Notes under the pieces: generated by a model
Seen by the model: the letters and a program-made list of their open reading frames with translations, nothing else
The model's database searches: none
What the model was told of the DNA's origin: nothing
In this document: in pieces, positions 44,697 through 53,712 of the stretch
Layout of the letters: each line of letters starts with the position of its first letter
Position numbering within the stretch: the first letter of the stretch is position 1
Assembly: GCF_009725165.1 (NCBI RefSeq)
Contig: NZ_WNZW01000003.1
Coordinates: 248,001 to 312,000, forward strand
DNA from: Paenibacillus woosongensis
GTDB lineage: Bacteria > Bacillota > Bacilli > Paenibacillales > Paenibacillaceae
Direction of reading: 5' to 3'
Length of the DNA: 64,000 nt
Made by a program: the position numbers and the translations under genes

Positions 44697-45824
44697 TTAT
44701 TTGCTCCGCTTCTCCAGCCGATCGCGTAAATAGATGAGCTTGAATACCAGAAATATAATGATCAGGAAAAATCCGGCTGTCAGCACATCGATCAAAACCG
44801 CTTCAAAATAAATCGAAGGAATGGGCAACCATAGTTTGGCTGTTAGCAGGCCGGCAAAATATGCCGTCAAAATGACCAGGGTATCGACAAGGGGAATATA
44901 CCACTTCTGCCCCCGTCTCCAGTAAGTTCTCGAAACGACAATGCTTAATACGGTTAAAATGCAAACCATCGGCGAAGGCGAGCTGTCAGGAAACATTTCT
45001 TCCTCAATCGGCCAATAAGGAACCCACAGCATGGCAATGAGAAATAGGGAGAGAAGGACCCCTGCGAACAACGGGCGGAAAATCCGCCGGTCATTTGCAG
45101 CATGCCGCTGCGCCTTGTGCTGCTTCATATCGGTACTTTGCCAAATTGGAATATTTCTGCGTTGTCTTGTTTCAATGTCGGACAAGGCGTCCATGGAGCT
45201 TAACAGCGTTTTATCGAGCTCATGGTACCCCGCAGCATAGTCCTGCGCTGAAGCTTCGCTGACATTTTGGAGCGTATGGTATACGGGGACGTGATGCTCC
45301 CAGAATTTATGCACCCACTTCGCCAGATCGCTGCGGCTTCCTAAACCAAACAGAGCATAATCGACATTTCCGTGCTCGTCCTGCCATTTCATAATAATTT
45401 GTGCACAGACGACATAATAGCCGGGTGTGTTAGATCTTCCGGAAGAGACATACTGCGTCTTGCGGGCGATAAGAACCTCCTGCATGCGCTGGAACGGGAT
45501 CAAATGCTCGTGTTCATGGCCGCTTTTTATATTTTTGAAGTAGGTATAATAGCCATCGTTTCGCAGCTCGCTGATTATTGTAAAATCGGTATGCAGTTTG
45601 CTCCCCAGGATCATCATGCGCGTTGCCCATACAATGACGACTCCTACGAAAATGCAAAGCACCGCTCCAAGCCCTTCTTTTTCAAATATAAAATAGCCCC
45701 CGAGCACAAACGCTCCCGCTCCGATCAGCGCGATAACGGTAATAATGATAGTATGGGCATATTTAGCCCACTTCGGAATTTCATTGGAGTATTTCAAGTT
45801 TTCCTTATTGCGCATTTCAATCAA
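44697..45824 (-). CDS. Membrane protein of unknown function
   Basis: 375 aa. Two hydrophobic segments near the N-terminus (residues about 22-75), a soluble middle of about 170 residues containing HLIPFQRMQEVLIARKTQYV and YALFGLGSRSDLAKWVHKFW, then four to five helices in the last 120 residues, with a basic end. The middle part has the look of a PH-like (bPH) domain between membrane segments, which is only an impression. TTG start at 45824 with GGGAG nine bases before; an ATG nine bases further in is the alternative. Confidence 0.7.
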   Translation of the reverse strand: MIEMRNKENLKYSNEIPKWAKYAHTIIITVIALIGAGAFVLGGYFIFEKEGLGAVLCIFVGVVIVWATRMMILGSKLHTDFTIISELRNDGYYTYFKNIKSGHEHEHLIPFQRMQEVLIARKTQYVSSGRSNTPGYYVVCAQIIMKWQDEHGNVDYALFGLGSRSDLAKWVHKFWEHHVPVYHTLQNVSEASAQDYAAGYHELDKTLLSSMDALSDIETRQRRNIPIWQSTDMKQHKAQRHAANDRRIFRPLFAGVLLSLFLIAMLWVPYWPIEEEMFPDSSPSPMVCILTVLSIVVSRTYWRRGQKWYIPLVDTLVILTAYFAGLLTAKLWLPIPSIYFEAVLIDVLTAGFFLIIIFLVFKLIYLRDRLEKRSK

Positions 45825-46060
45825 ATCGATGCACTCCCTGGCAATGTGATAAATGTTATATAAATGATGTTATACGAGTATGCACTGGACTGGTTTCGCA
45901 AGTATTGAAAGATAGGACTATAGTCTTTTTTAAACTGTTGTGAAAATTTCGAAGCAGACGAAATGGGCACGGCTTGACACGAAATAGCAAAAGGCCTATT
46001 CTTTTTGTATACCCCGAGGGGTATTGCGGAAAGATTCTTGGATAGAGCGGAGGGAATACA

Positions 46061-46729
46061 ATCGGAACAATAACGCTTGGGCCGCTAATGTTAAGAGCGG
46101 ATTTGCTCATTTTTTTGCTGTCGGCCGTCATCGGTTACAGCGTTCTAAGCATCCGGCTGCGTCATCGGGAAGAGGGCCGCTGGATCAAGGATTCTTACGT
46201 CACTGCTCTGGGAATCGGATTTTTCTTATGGAAATTCAGTATGCTGATTTTTGATCCGCTAGAAGCGCTTGCGAATCCCCTGTCGCTGCTGTACTTCTCG
46301 GGAGGTCAAAGGGGCCTATGGCTTGGCGCGCTCGGGGGGATGGCCTACCTTGCTTACAAAGGCTATAGAAATCGGCCGTTGGTTCAACTTCTTGTTAAAT
46401 CATCAGTTTTGGCATTTGCCGCAGTACAGGCTGCCAGGTTCACGATGTTCTTTTTGTGGGAAGGCTCGTTAGGCTGGAAGCTGCCGCTTTGCGCGCTTCT
46501 ATCTCTAGTCCTGTCGATTGCAGCCTGGTTGAAATTCGATTTCCCGTTAAGCTCCTTCGCGCCGCTCGTTTTGTGGTATAGCATTGGCTCTGCCGTTTTT
46601 CCCTTTCTGGACGGGAACCGCCATATCGTGTTGGCCGGTTTTTCACTGGAGCAGCTGTTATTCATTCTCTTGGCGGTAGCGATGCTCGTCTTGGATTCAA
46701 TAGGGAGTCGCCGGAATCGCTCACGCTAA
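46061..46729 (+). CDS. Polytopic membrane protein with Lgt-like start
   Basis: About 213-222 aa, six hydrophobic segments. The first ATG is at 46088 and has no ribosome site at normal distance; GGAGGG at 46049-46054 is instead six bases before an in-frame ATC at 46061, and the extra residues (GTITLGPLMLRADLLIF) look like the LGPxxIR start of prolipoprotein diacylglyceryl transferases. I therefore give 46061 as a possible non-standard start; 46088 is the conservative one. The rest lacks the Lgt catalytic signature. It lies 44 bases before the redoxin gene and may help it. Confidence 0.65.
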   Translation: MGTITLGPLMLRADLLIFLLSAVIGYSVLSIRLRHREEGRWIKDSYVTALGIGFFLWKFSMLIFDPLEALANPLSLLYFSGGQRGLWLGALGGMAYLAYKGYRNRPLVQLLVKSSVLAFAAVQAARFTMFFLWEGSLGWKLPLCALLSLVLSIAAWLKFDFPLSSFAPLVLWYSIGSAVFPFLDGNRHIVLAGFSLEQLLFILLAVAMLVLDSIGSRRNRSR

Positions 46730-46773
46730 ATCCAAACGATTATGACCGAAGTCAAAGGAGGCAGTGAAATCAA

Positions 46774-47340
46774 ATGAGAAAAAACTGGATCGCAATCATC
46801 GTGCTTCTGGGCTTGATCGGTTGGGGTGTGTATGATTACATGAATAGAGCAAATGTCAACCCGATAACGGCTGGGGAGTCAGCCATGGAGGATGATTCCA
46901 TTCCAATCGGCTTGAAGGTCGGCAACCGTGCACCGGATTTCACCTTGTACAATCTGGATGGAAACGAGGTGAAGCTAAGCGATTATCGCGGCAAGACGGT
47001 GCTGCTTAATTTCTGGGCTAGCTGGTGTCCGCCATGCCGGCTGGAGATGCCTCATATGGAGAAGTTTTACGCGAAATATGCGGATAAGGATGCGGTTGTG
47101 CTGGCGGTCAATATGACTCACTTGGAAGAAGGCAAGGAACATGTGAAGTCTTTCCTCAAGGATTTCGGCTTGACGTTTCCACACGCGCTTGATGAGACGG
47201 GGCGCATCGCCGACCAGTATCAGGTCATTGCCTATCCAACGACCTATGTGCTCAATGACAAAGGCGTAATCACCCAGAGATTTCAGGGAGCGATCGATTA
47301 TAATATCATGAAGGAAGCATATTCGAAGGCGGTGAAGTAG
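46774..47340 (+). CDS. TlpA/ResA-like membrane-anchored thioredoxin
   Basis: 188 aa. N-terminal anchor (IAIIVLLGLIGWGVYDYM), then an extracytoplasmic thioredoxin fold: GNRAPDFTLYNLDGNEV, catalytic pair in NFWASWCPPCRLEMPHM, cis-Pro in AYPTTYVLNDKG. WCPPC and the anchor match ResA-type thiol-disulfide oxidoreductases that reduce apocytochrome c or other exported disulfides. AAAGGAGG precedes the ATG. Operon with the preceding membrane protein and the following PNPOx-like gene (gap 29). Confidence 0.92.
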   Translation: MRKNWIAIIVLLGLIGWGVYDYMNRANVNPITAGESAMEDDSIPIGLKVGNRAPDFTLYNLDGNEVKLSDYRGKTVLLNFWASWCPPCRLEMPHMEKFYAKYADKDAVVLAVNMTHLEEGKEHVKSFLKDFGLTFPHALDETGRIADQYQVIAYPTTYVLNDKGVITQRFQGAIDYNIMKEAYSKAVK

Positions 47341-47369
47341 CCGCTGAAGGAAGAGTTAGGAGGGAAATA

Positions 47370-47846
47370 ATGCGTAATCACGATAATGACGCTGCGGTTC
47401 TGTCTCCTCACTTATATTCGCTGCTAAACGGGACAGATTTGCCGGATAAACAGCATGTGGCCTTTATGCTGCTTACCGTTACAGAGCAAAATTGGCCGCA
47501 TACGGCAATGATCAGCGCAGGCGAAATCGTCGCTTTAAATCCGTCCACACTTAGGCTCGGTTTATGGGAAAATACGGTCACGACGCGCAATATGACCCGC
47601 ACAGGACAAGCGATGCTGGTCGTGATTTCGGGCGAGGCCGCATGTTATATCCGGTTATCGCTAAGGAGACTGCCTGATCTTGCCAATGCCAAGCATCCGC
47701 GAACCCGCTTTGAAGCTAAAGTCGCGGAATGCCGGGAGGACATTGCGCAATATGCCGACATTATTTCCGGCGTGCAAATTCGGCTGAAGGAGCCGGAGAC
47801 AGTACTGCAGCGTTGGGAGGAGACGATTGAGGAGCTGAAATCTTAA
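47370..47846 (+). CDS. Pyridoxamine-phosphate-oxidase-like (flavin split barrel) protein
   Basis: 158 aa. FAFMLLTVTEQNWPHTAMIS-type strand and LRLGLWENTVTTRNMTRTGQ fit the FMN-binding split barrel fold; the C-terminal helix is QRWEETIEELKS. Substrate unknown. TTAGGAGGG precedes the ATG. Last gene of the redox trio; a terminator follows. Confidence 0.8.
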   Translation: MRNHDNDAAVLSPHLYSLLNGTDLPDKQHVAFMLLTVTEQNWPHTAMISAGEIVALNPSTLRLGLWENTVTTRNMTRTGQAMLVVISGEAACYIRLSLRRLPDLANAKHPRTRFEAKVAECREDIAQYADIISGVQIRLKEPETVLQRWEETIEELKS

Positions 47847-47886
47847 AAAATTGGTACATTTATAATTGTTTGACAGTGCTAAGGGG

Positions 47887-47912
47887 CCACTTCGGGAAGA
47901 AGTGGTTTTTTT
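47887..47912 (+). terminator. Terminator of the redox trio
   Basis: CCACTTC, GGGAA loop, GAAGTGG, then seven T residues. Confidence 0.92.
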
Positions 47913-48154
47913 CGTGATCTGAGTACTTCGATTCATTCTCTTAAACTATCAAAAGTTGGTAAAATACAATTAAACTTCCAGAATAATAGCTCTCTGGTCG
48001 TGGTAAGCCCATACCCTGTTTCTTGGAGGTGGTCAAGGAGCGTAATGAGGCATGATCCTGCTTTAAATCGCTAAAAGAGTACCGGCCATCATGAATTTCT
48101 CGAATGTCTTGTTCATCAAGTACAGTCATACATTCTTAAATCCTGGAGGAGAGA
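47913..48154. other. Leader region of the first repeat/BIG2 gene
   Basis: Gene-free leader. TAAACTTCCAG at 47971-47981 and TTGGAGGTGGT at 48023-48033 can pair; the same two blocks occur before the distant paralogue at 57412. A minus-strand ORF of 62 codons (47941-48129) is not convincing. Confidence 0.4.
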
Positions 48155-49474
48155 ATGATGAAAAGAACAAATGTACTGTGGAACCAAAGGATATTCACCT
48201 TGATCTTAACTATGACGATCGTATGGACTTTGCCGGCAGCACAAGCTGCGGCTGCTGAAGCGACGGGGACTCTGGAATGGGAACGCGCTTTGGGAGCAAA
48301 TCTGAAATTGCTGGATGTGTCCGAATATGGGAATGGGTATTCGGTGGTCGGCTTGAACAAGAGTACTAATTTCGTGTATATGGCGAAGCTTCATGCTGAC
48401 GGAACGGTTTATTGGGAAGAGGAGCTGCCGCTGATTGCCGCAAACGGCAAGCGTGCTGTACCCGAGGCGGCAGGTACAACGAAGGACGGAGGCTATATTG
48501 TAGGGGCCACCGTAAGTGGTATTCATTATCGGTATAGCGATTATTATGCGGCCAAGCTTAACGCTGAAGGCAGGATAGAATGGACTAATGAATACTTATC
48601 CGGGTCTCATGCTTCCTTTAATTACATTCATCAGGCTGAAGATGGAGGTTATTTATATCTGAATAATACGGAGGTGTATCTGGCCGATTATTCCAAGACT
48701 TCCGCAGGGAAAATGGATGCTGATGGCAAGGTACAAATAGAGAAGACCCTTGCAAGCGGAAGATTCACTTCACCATATGCCCGGCAGATCCTTGAATTAA
48801 AGGATGGCAGTTACCTGGTTGTCGGAGGCAAGGATCAAATTTTATATACATGGAGATTGGCTGAAGATTTTAGCATTGTTGATGAACAGGAATATACGGA
48901 GCTCTCTACGGGAAAAGCCGCAGCTACTGCTGATGGAGGCTACACGCTGGCCGGAGTAACGCAGCAGGGCTATGTCAGGTTGTACGAAAACAGCGGCCAT
49001 CAAGAGAGCAATGTCGTCCAACTTAATTTGACGGGGCAAGTCCGCTCCCTCTATGAGACGGTGGGCGGAGGTTATATATTGGGAACTTCTCAAGGCGTAT
49101 ATCAGACAGATTCAGATGGGAATATATTGCAGGCTTATGAGGTCAGCGGCCTGGATAAGGCCATTCCGACTTCAGACGGCAACGCCGTCGTTCTCGTGGA
49201 GGGAAGAATCATCAAGCTCGGCAGCGTCCAGTCATTACAGCTGGACTCCAGCGAGTATAGCGTGAACATCGGGCAGCCGATCGATGTAATCGTGACTTAT
49301 TTCGAAGGAGCTGCGCCGCTTAATGTTACCAAGGAGAGTTCGTTCCGCACCAGCGATCCATCGATTGCATATGTGGATGAGGAAGGAAACCTTATTGGGG
49401 TGAAGCGGGGGCGGACAATGTTAACGGTGACCTACAATGGACTTGAAGCCAAGGCGACTGTTGATGTGTATTAA
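48155..49474 (+). CDS. Secreted repeat protein with one BIG2 domain (family member 1)
   Basis: 439 aa. Signal peptide with hydrophobic core (IFTLILTMTIVWTLPAAQAAA). Residues about 40-350 contain spaced repeats of the type TxDGGYxLxG (TTKDGGYIVGATVSG, TADGGYTLAGVTQ, GGGYILGTSQGVYQTDSDGN), each with an aromatic/W-E strand, suggesting a beta-propeller of 6 to 8 blades. The last 85 residues are a BIG2 Ig-like domain (YSVNIGQPIDVIVTYFEG, SDPSIAYVDEEGNLIGVKRG). Cell-surface adhesion or scaffold role is inferred. GGAGGAGAG precedes the ATG. First of a tandem set of three. Confidence 0.82.
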   Translation: MMKRTNVLWNQRIFTLILTMTIVWTLPAAQAAAAEATGTLEWERALGANLKLLDVSEYGNGYSVVGLNKSTNFVYMAKLHADGTVYWEEELPLIAANGKRAVPEAAGTTKDGGYIVGATVSGIHYRYSDYYAAKLNAEGRIEWTNEYLSGSHASFNYIHQAEDGGYLYLNNTEVYLADYSKTSAGKMDADGKVQIEKTLASGRFTSPYARQILELKDGSYLVVGGKDQILYTWRLAEDFSIVDEQEYTELSTGKAAATADGGYTLAGVTQQGYVRLYENSGHQESNVVQLNLTGQVRSLYETVGGGYILGTSQGVYQTDSDGNILQAYEVSGLDKAIPTSDGNAVVLVEGRIIKLGSVQSLQLDSSEYSVNIGQPIDVIVTYFEGAAPLNVTKESSFRTSDPSIAYVDEEGNLIGVKRGRTMLTVTYNGLEAKATVDVY

Positions 49475-49516
49475 TAGTGCCAGAGCCAGGGATGTGTTAA
49501 AGAATGGAGGAATAAG

Positions 49517-50581
49517 ATGACATTTGCACTCCGGTTGAGAAAAGTGTACGGCTTGCTCATATTGGCTGCAATCCTTGTGGCAAGCTTCGCGTCTGAAACG
49601 GCAATGGCTGCAAGCGGGCACGAGCCAGTCCAGGAATGGGAGCTTGATTTTAGCGGCACCGGCATAAAGATATTCGAGATCTACGAGACGGATCAGGGTT
49701 ATACGATCATTGGAACGAAAAATAAACAGCAAGCCTTTTTGGCGAGGTTGAACGCAGAAGGCAGCGTCATGTGGGAGAAAACGCTGGATCTCCGAACCAG
49801 CGATGGGAACCAAGTCGTTGTCACAGCTGCGGATTATACGCGCGACGGGGAATACCTGCTTGGCGGCACGGTCCCTGGATATGATTCCTATTATTATATA
49901 GCCCGGACGGATGCGGATGGGATTATCCTCTGGGAGAAGGAAGAGTTCAGCCGCGATTATGTCGAATTTAACGAGATTCGGGAGACATTCGATCAGGGAA
50001 TTATTTATTCTTATAATTCGGGCCAGTCCACCGCCTATATGGTGAAGCTTGACGCCACAGGAGATGACCAGTGGAAAAATGAGCTTACCATGACGAAATA
50101 CGACCCTAACGTGTCCATAGAATCCGTTCGTCCGGCGGCAGATGGCGGCTATATTTCCGGGGCTTTCCGCAGCGGCAGTTATATGCTGTGGAAGCTGAGC
50201 GCCTCGGGTCAATCTGAATGGATCAACTATTATGGCGACGGGATCGGGTGGGCCGTACCTGCGCCAAATAACGGCTATGCCATCGTTAATTATGATCGCT
50301 GGCTCAATCAATCCGTTCTGATTATAGGCCAATTTAATGGGCAGCAGTTGACCAAGGAGCTCGGCATGAACGGCACAGCAAGGTCAATTGAGTCGGCGCT
50401 GGCCGGCGGTTATCTGATCGGCCTCTCCAATGCGGTTATTGCCTGCGATGCACAGGGGAACGTAACATGGAGCAAGCCGACAAGCCTGTTGACAAAAGCG
50501 CTGCCGACGCATGACGGTGGAGCCGTATATATCGCCTCGTATGAGAAGGTGGTGAAGCTTACGGGCAGTTCCGGACTCTAA
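49517..50581 (+). CDS. Secreted repeat protein without BIG2 domain (family member 2)
   Basis: 354 aa. Signal peptide (YGLLILAAILVASFASETAMA), then WELDFSGTGIKIFEIYETDQ and repeats of the same type as its neighbours (YTRDGEYLLGGTVPG, AADGGYISGAFRSG, APNNGYAIVNYDRW, LAGGYLIGLSNAV). It ends with KVVKLTGSSGL where relatives continue into a BIG2 domain, so the Ig tail is absent rather than truncated by a stop inside it. TGGAGG before ATG. 42 bases after member 1. Confidence 0.82.
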   Translation: MTFALRLRKVYGLLILAAILVASFASETAMAASGHEPVQEWELDFSGTGIKIFEIYETDQGYTIIGTKNKQQAFLARLNAEGSVMWEKTLDLRTSDGNQVVVTAADYTRDGEYLLGGTVPGYDSYYYIARTDADGIILWEKEEFSRDYVEFNEIRETFDQGIIYSYNSGQSTAYMVKLDATGDDQWKNELTMTKYDPNVSIESVRPAADGGYISGAFRSGSYMLWKLSASGQSEWINYYGDGIGWAVPAPNNGYAIVNYDRWLNQSVLIIGQFNGQQLTKELGMNGTARSIESALAGGYLIGLSNAVIACDAQGNVTWSKPTSLLTKALPTHDGGAVYIASYEKVVKLTGSSGL

Positions 50582-50664
50582 CCGAATTTCGAACAACGAT
50601 CAGACACGATACCTAGCAACAGCGAACAGTCACTATTATTCTTATATCCCCGGAGGAGAGAATT

Positions 50665-52280
50665 ATGAAGTACGCTTCAATGACTGATGTAAGCCGAAGA
50701 GTGGTTCTATGCCTGCTTGCTGCTGCGCTGATTTCTCTACGGCCGTCCGCTTTGCATGCAGCGACATCTTCTGATGAACCGCCAATCGTGGAATGGAGCC
50801 ATAAGTATAGCGGTTATACCAAGATTTTTCATCTGAATGAAACGGCAAGCGGATATGATTTGGCAGGGGTGGCTTTAAGGGACGCGGTGAATTTATCGAA
50901 GGTGGATCAATCCGGGCTGCTTCAGGGCAGCAGAACGTTTTACTTAACTGGAGATAACGGTAAACGCGTTACGATTACGTCGGCGGCCCCTACCCGGGAC
51001 GGCGGGTTTATTCTAAGCGGAACCTATCCCGAATTTTATTATTTCGACTGGATTCCTTATGTAGCCAAGGTTAATCCTTCCGGAGAAGTGGAATGGAGCA
51101 AGGATTTGGCCAGAGATGTGGGTTACGCCGAGCTGTATGATATTCGGGAGAATCCCGATGGCAGCTTCATTTACGCTGCAGTGAATTCAGGTGAACCGAT
51201 GACCCTCATTGCCGGCAAATGGAACGAGCACGGTCAGCCCGTTTGGGAAACGACGCTAAAGACCGGCAGCTTCGTTGAATTATGGAATATGGATACGTTA
51301 TCGATCGAGCAGTCGCCGCAAGGCTATTATTCAGTGATAGGCTGTAATCGCGGAAAGCTGGACATTTGGAATTTAAACGGGGCGGGGGATGTGATTTGGA
51401 CGAAAAGTTATGGCGGCGTCAAGCCTTCTGTTGGCATTCCTCTCAAGAATGGCGGATATGCTATCGCCTCTTCCGATTATTTTACGGATATGACATTAAC
51501 CGTTACGGACGCGCTGGGTGAGACGCTGTGGACTCAAAACTACGGGGTTCAGGGCAAGGTTCTATCCGTGGAGCAGTTCGATGATGGCGGATACTTGATC
51601 GGAACGGTAAAAGGAGCGGTAAAGACGGATGAGGGAGGCAGACTCGAGTGGGCAAAAACGGATGTGGACCGGGTACTCCGGGTTGCGGCTACCCGTGAAG
51701 GTACCGTAATATTGCTTACAGAATACGGCAACATGATTAAGCTGTCTGCACCACCGCGATCCGAAAAAGTCAAATCCTTAGCCTTTGATTCGGACAGCTA
51801 TAGCCTGAGCATCGGCCAAACGCTGGATACAGTGGTCACCGCTGTATACGGTCAGGGGGAGGTTCACAATGTCAGCGGGCAAGTCCGGTATTCTTCCGCA
51901 GAGCCCGATATCGTTGCCATAGACTCCGATGGCAACATTACAGGGCTGCGGCATGGCGTTACAACGATTAGCGCCGAGTTGTCCTGAAGACGAGTGCAGA
52001 AGTATATGTTTACGGCTCTGCACCGATAGACCGGCTGCAGCTGGATTCCGGAGAATACAGTCTGATCGTGGGCCAGACGCTGGATTTGGCCGTAATCTAC
52101 AATCGAGGCGGGCAGCACCGTATGACCGTTACCGGGGATAGCGTTATCACGGTATCTGATTCAATGATTGTTGCTATAGATCCCGAGGGGAATATGACCG
52201 GCATAAGAGAGGGACGGACGAGCGTTACCGCTGCTTATGAGGGATTGGAAGCCATGGCGGACGTTGTGGTATACAAGTGA
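50665..52280 (+). pseudogene. Secreted repeat protein with two BIG2 domains, frameshifted (family member 3)
   Basis: Signal peptide, the same repeat domain (WSHKYSGYTKIFHLNETASG, TRDGGFILSGTYPE, KNGGYAIASSDYF, DDGGYLIGTVKGAVKTDEGG) and a first BIG2 domain that stops at 51985 (TTISAELS-stop). From about 51981 the next frame continues without a gap: VLKTSAEVYVYGSAP, then a second BIG2 domain (YSLIVGQTLDLAVIY, SMIVAIDPEGNMTGIREGR) ending at 52280. One base missing near 51979-51981 explains it. The rejoined length, about 538 aa, matches the intact 531-aa member 4 with the same layout. Confidence 0.85.
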
Positions 52281-52283
52281 ATT

Positions 52284-52329
52284 AAGCCCATCGTTTGTTC
52301 GCGTTGGACAAACGATGGGCTTATTTTTT
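52284..52329 (+). terminator. Terminator after family member 3
   Basis: AAGCCCATCGTTTGT and ACAAACGATGGGCTT form a perfect 15-bp stem, followed by ATTTTTT. Its position right after 52280 supports reading the frameshifted second half as part of the original gene. Confidence 0.92.
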
Positions 52330-52376
52330 GCTGGGCGCAGATTTACTGCTTCATGGTGCAAATGCTGGAGCGTATT

Positions 52377-52544
52377 TTATTTCCCGCTGGTTTTGTCGTC
52401 GTCGACGAACGCCACGGGCTTGCCTACCCATTCATCGGCTTGCGGCTCAATGTCAACGCCGCTTTCGATTTTTTTCTTCTCGGCCAAGGAATCGCCTTTC
52501 TCGTCAAGCTTGTTGCGGATTTGATCCTCAGATTGGTGATCCAT
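52377..52544 (-). CDS. Small acidic hydrophilic protein, 55 aa
   Basis: Begins MDHQSEDQIRNKLDEKGDSL after an excellent AAGGAGGCT ribosome site and ends EWVGKPVAFVDDDKTSGK. Low-complexity, rich in Asp, Glu and Lys, probably unstructured; resembles small stress or spore proteins of Bacillales only in composition. The frame extends upstream to 52694 without a ribosome site. Lies downstream of the LysR gene on the same strand. Confidence 0.72.
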   Translation of the reverse strand: MDHQSEDQIRNKLDEKGDSLAEKKKIESGVDIEPQADEWVGKPVAFVDDDKTSGK

Positions 52545-52611
52545 TATGGTAGCCTCCTTCTTTTCGGCATAATTGATGCTGTCCCTATTTATAGTTACCC
52601 TTAACCGGGCA

Positions 52612-53544
52612 TTACAAACATGATCCGTAAGAAGAGCGCAGCGAATCGATAAGGAGCTCCATGAACTGTTTAGCCCCGACGGATAAAGACACATCTCGCC
52701 GTGTCGCTACGGAAATAGAGCGCAAGGGGATCGGCTCGGCGATTTGCAGCTCGAACAGCGTCTCGTCGCGCAGCTCCTCGGCAGCAAAGGCGCGGGCGAC
52801 GAAGGCGGCTCCATAACCGCGCTTGGCGAACTCGATCAGCATATCCAGGCTCCCAAGCTCGATGTCGACCTGAGCTTCGATCCCGTAATCATGCAGCCAT
52901 TTCTCCACGAAATGCCGCGTGCTGCTGTCTTTGGAGAACAAGAGCAGGGGAATTTGGTTTAGCCCGCTGGCGGTCATCTTCTGTCCGGCGAAATGGCGGT
53001 AGGCAGGTCCGACGACGAAAACATGCTGTTGTGAAATAAGATGGCTGGAGACCAGCCTATCATCGCTGAGCGGCAAGTGAACTAGTCCGATATCGATGTG
53101 ACCATCAAGAAGCTGGCTTTGAATGTCGCTGCTCTTTCCTTGGGATAAACGAATTCGGACATCCGGATACCGGCTGTGATACTCATCCAATGCCGGCAGG
53201 AGAAGATGTTTGATCATCGGTCCGCTGGCGCCGACGCGAAGCTCGCCGCTGGATAAATTTTTAAGGTTGGCAATTTTCTCTTCCCCTGCTTTGAGTAGCG
53301 CGAAGGATTGCTCGACATACTCAAGCAAGGCGCTGCCTTCCGGTGTCAGCTGTACGCCTTTGGAGAGCCGGTCAAACAATTTGACTTCGAGGCGTGATTC
53401 CAGCTGCTTGATGGCGTAACTGACCGAAGGCTGCGTAATATGCAGCTGCTGGGCAGCTTTGGTCAAGTTGCCGAGGCGTGCGGTATGCAGGAAAATGCGA
53501 TACAGCTCAATGTTGACTTGATTCATGGAAGCCATTGGATCCAT
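52612..53544 (-). CDS. LysR-family transcriptional regulator
   Basis: 310 aa. N-terminal winged HTH: NIELYRIFLHTARLGNLTKA, AQQLHITQPSVSYAIKQLE, then the LysR substrate domain from about residue 90 (LSSGELRVGASGPMIKHLL, GHIDIGLVHLP). AAGGTG lies before the ATG at 53544; the frame is open to 53586. Divergent from aroC, with a perfect inverted repeat in the intergenic region; by LysR custom it probably controls aroC and itself (inference). Confidence 0.92.
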   Translation of the reverse strand: MDPMASMNQVNIELYRIFLHTARLGNLTKAAQQLHITQPSVSYAIKQLESRLEVKLFDRLSKGVQLTPEGSALLEYVEQSFALLKAGEEKIANLKNLSSGELRVGASGPMIKHLLLPALDEYHSRYPDVRIRLSQGKSSDIQSQLLDGHIDIGLVHLPLSDDRLVSSHLISQQHVFVVGPAYRHFAGQKMTASGLNQIPLLLFSKDSSTRHFVEKWLHDYGIEAQVDIELGSLDMLIEFAKRGYGAAFVARAFAAEELRDETLFELQIAEPIPLRSISVATRRDVSLSVGAKQFMELLIDSLRSSYGSCL

Positions 53545-53594
53545 TTGCGCTTCACCTTCTAGATCTATTTTGTTCATACCGTTCAAATTGTTGA

Positions 53595-53615
53595 GACATA
53601 GATAGAGTCTATGTC
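53595..53615. promoter_or_regulatory. Inverted repeat between LysR gene and aroC, probable LysR operator
   Basis: GACATAGA-TAGAG-TCTATGTC: perfect 8-base arms, 51 bases upstream of the LysR start and 98 bases upstream of aroC. It contains the T-N11-A pattern bound by LysR proteins. Confidence 0.7.
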
Positions 53616-53712
53616 AAAGGATTAGTTTTTGAATTTCATTTATATCAATGAACAAATTATAATGAGAGATATAAGAAGATGTCAACATTGAGCGAATGAG
53701 GGAGAGATCGAC

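Noticed and set aside
47941-48129. 62-codon minus-strand ORF before the first repeat/BIG2 gene
   Set aside because: Only a weak ribosome site, no recognised family, and it overlaps the conserved leader blocks. It remains possible but not supported.
49421-50332. 303-codon minus-strand frame opposite family member 2
   Set aside because: Composition (many Ile, His, Arg) is that of an antisense frame; the plus-strand protein has a signal peptide and family motifs.
52068-52280. Separate 70-aa protein starting at 52068
   Set aside because: It begins in the middle of a BIG2 domain without a ribosome site and is explained as the frameshifted end of the 50665 gene.
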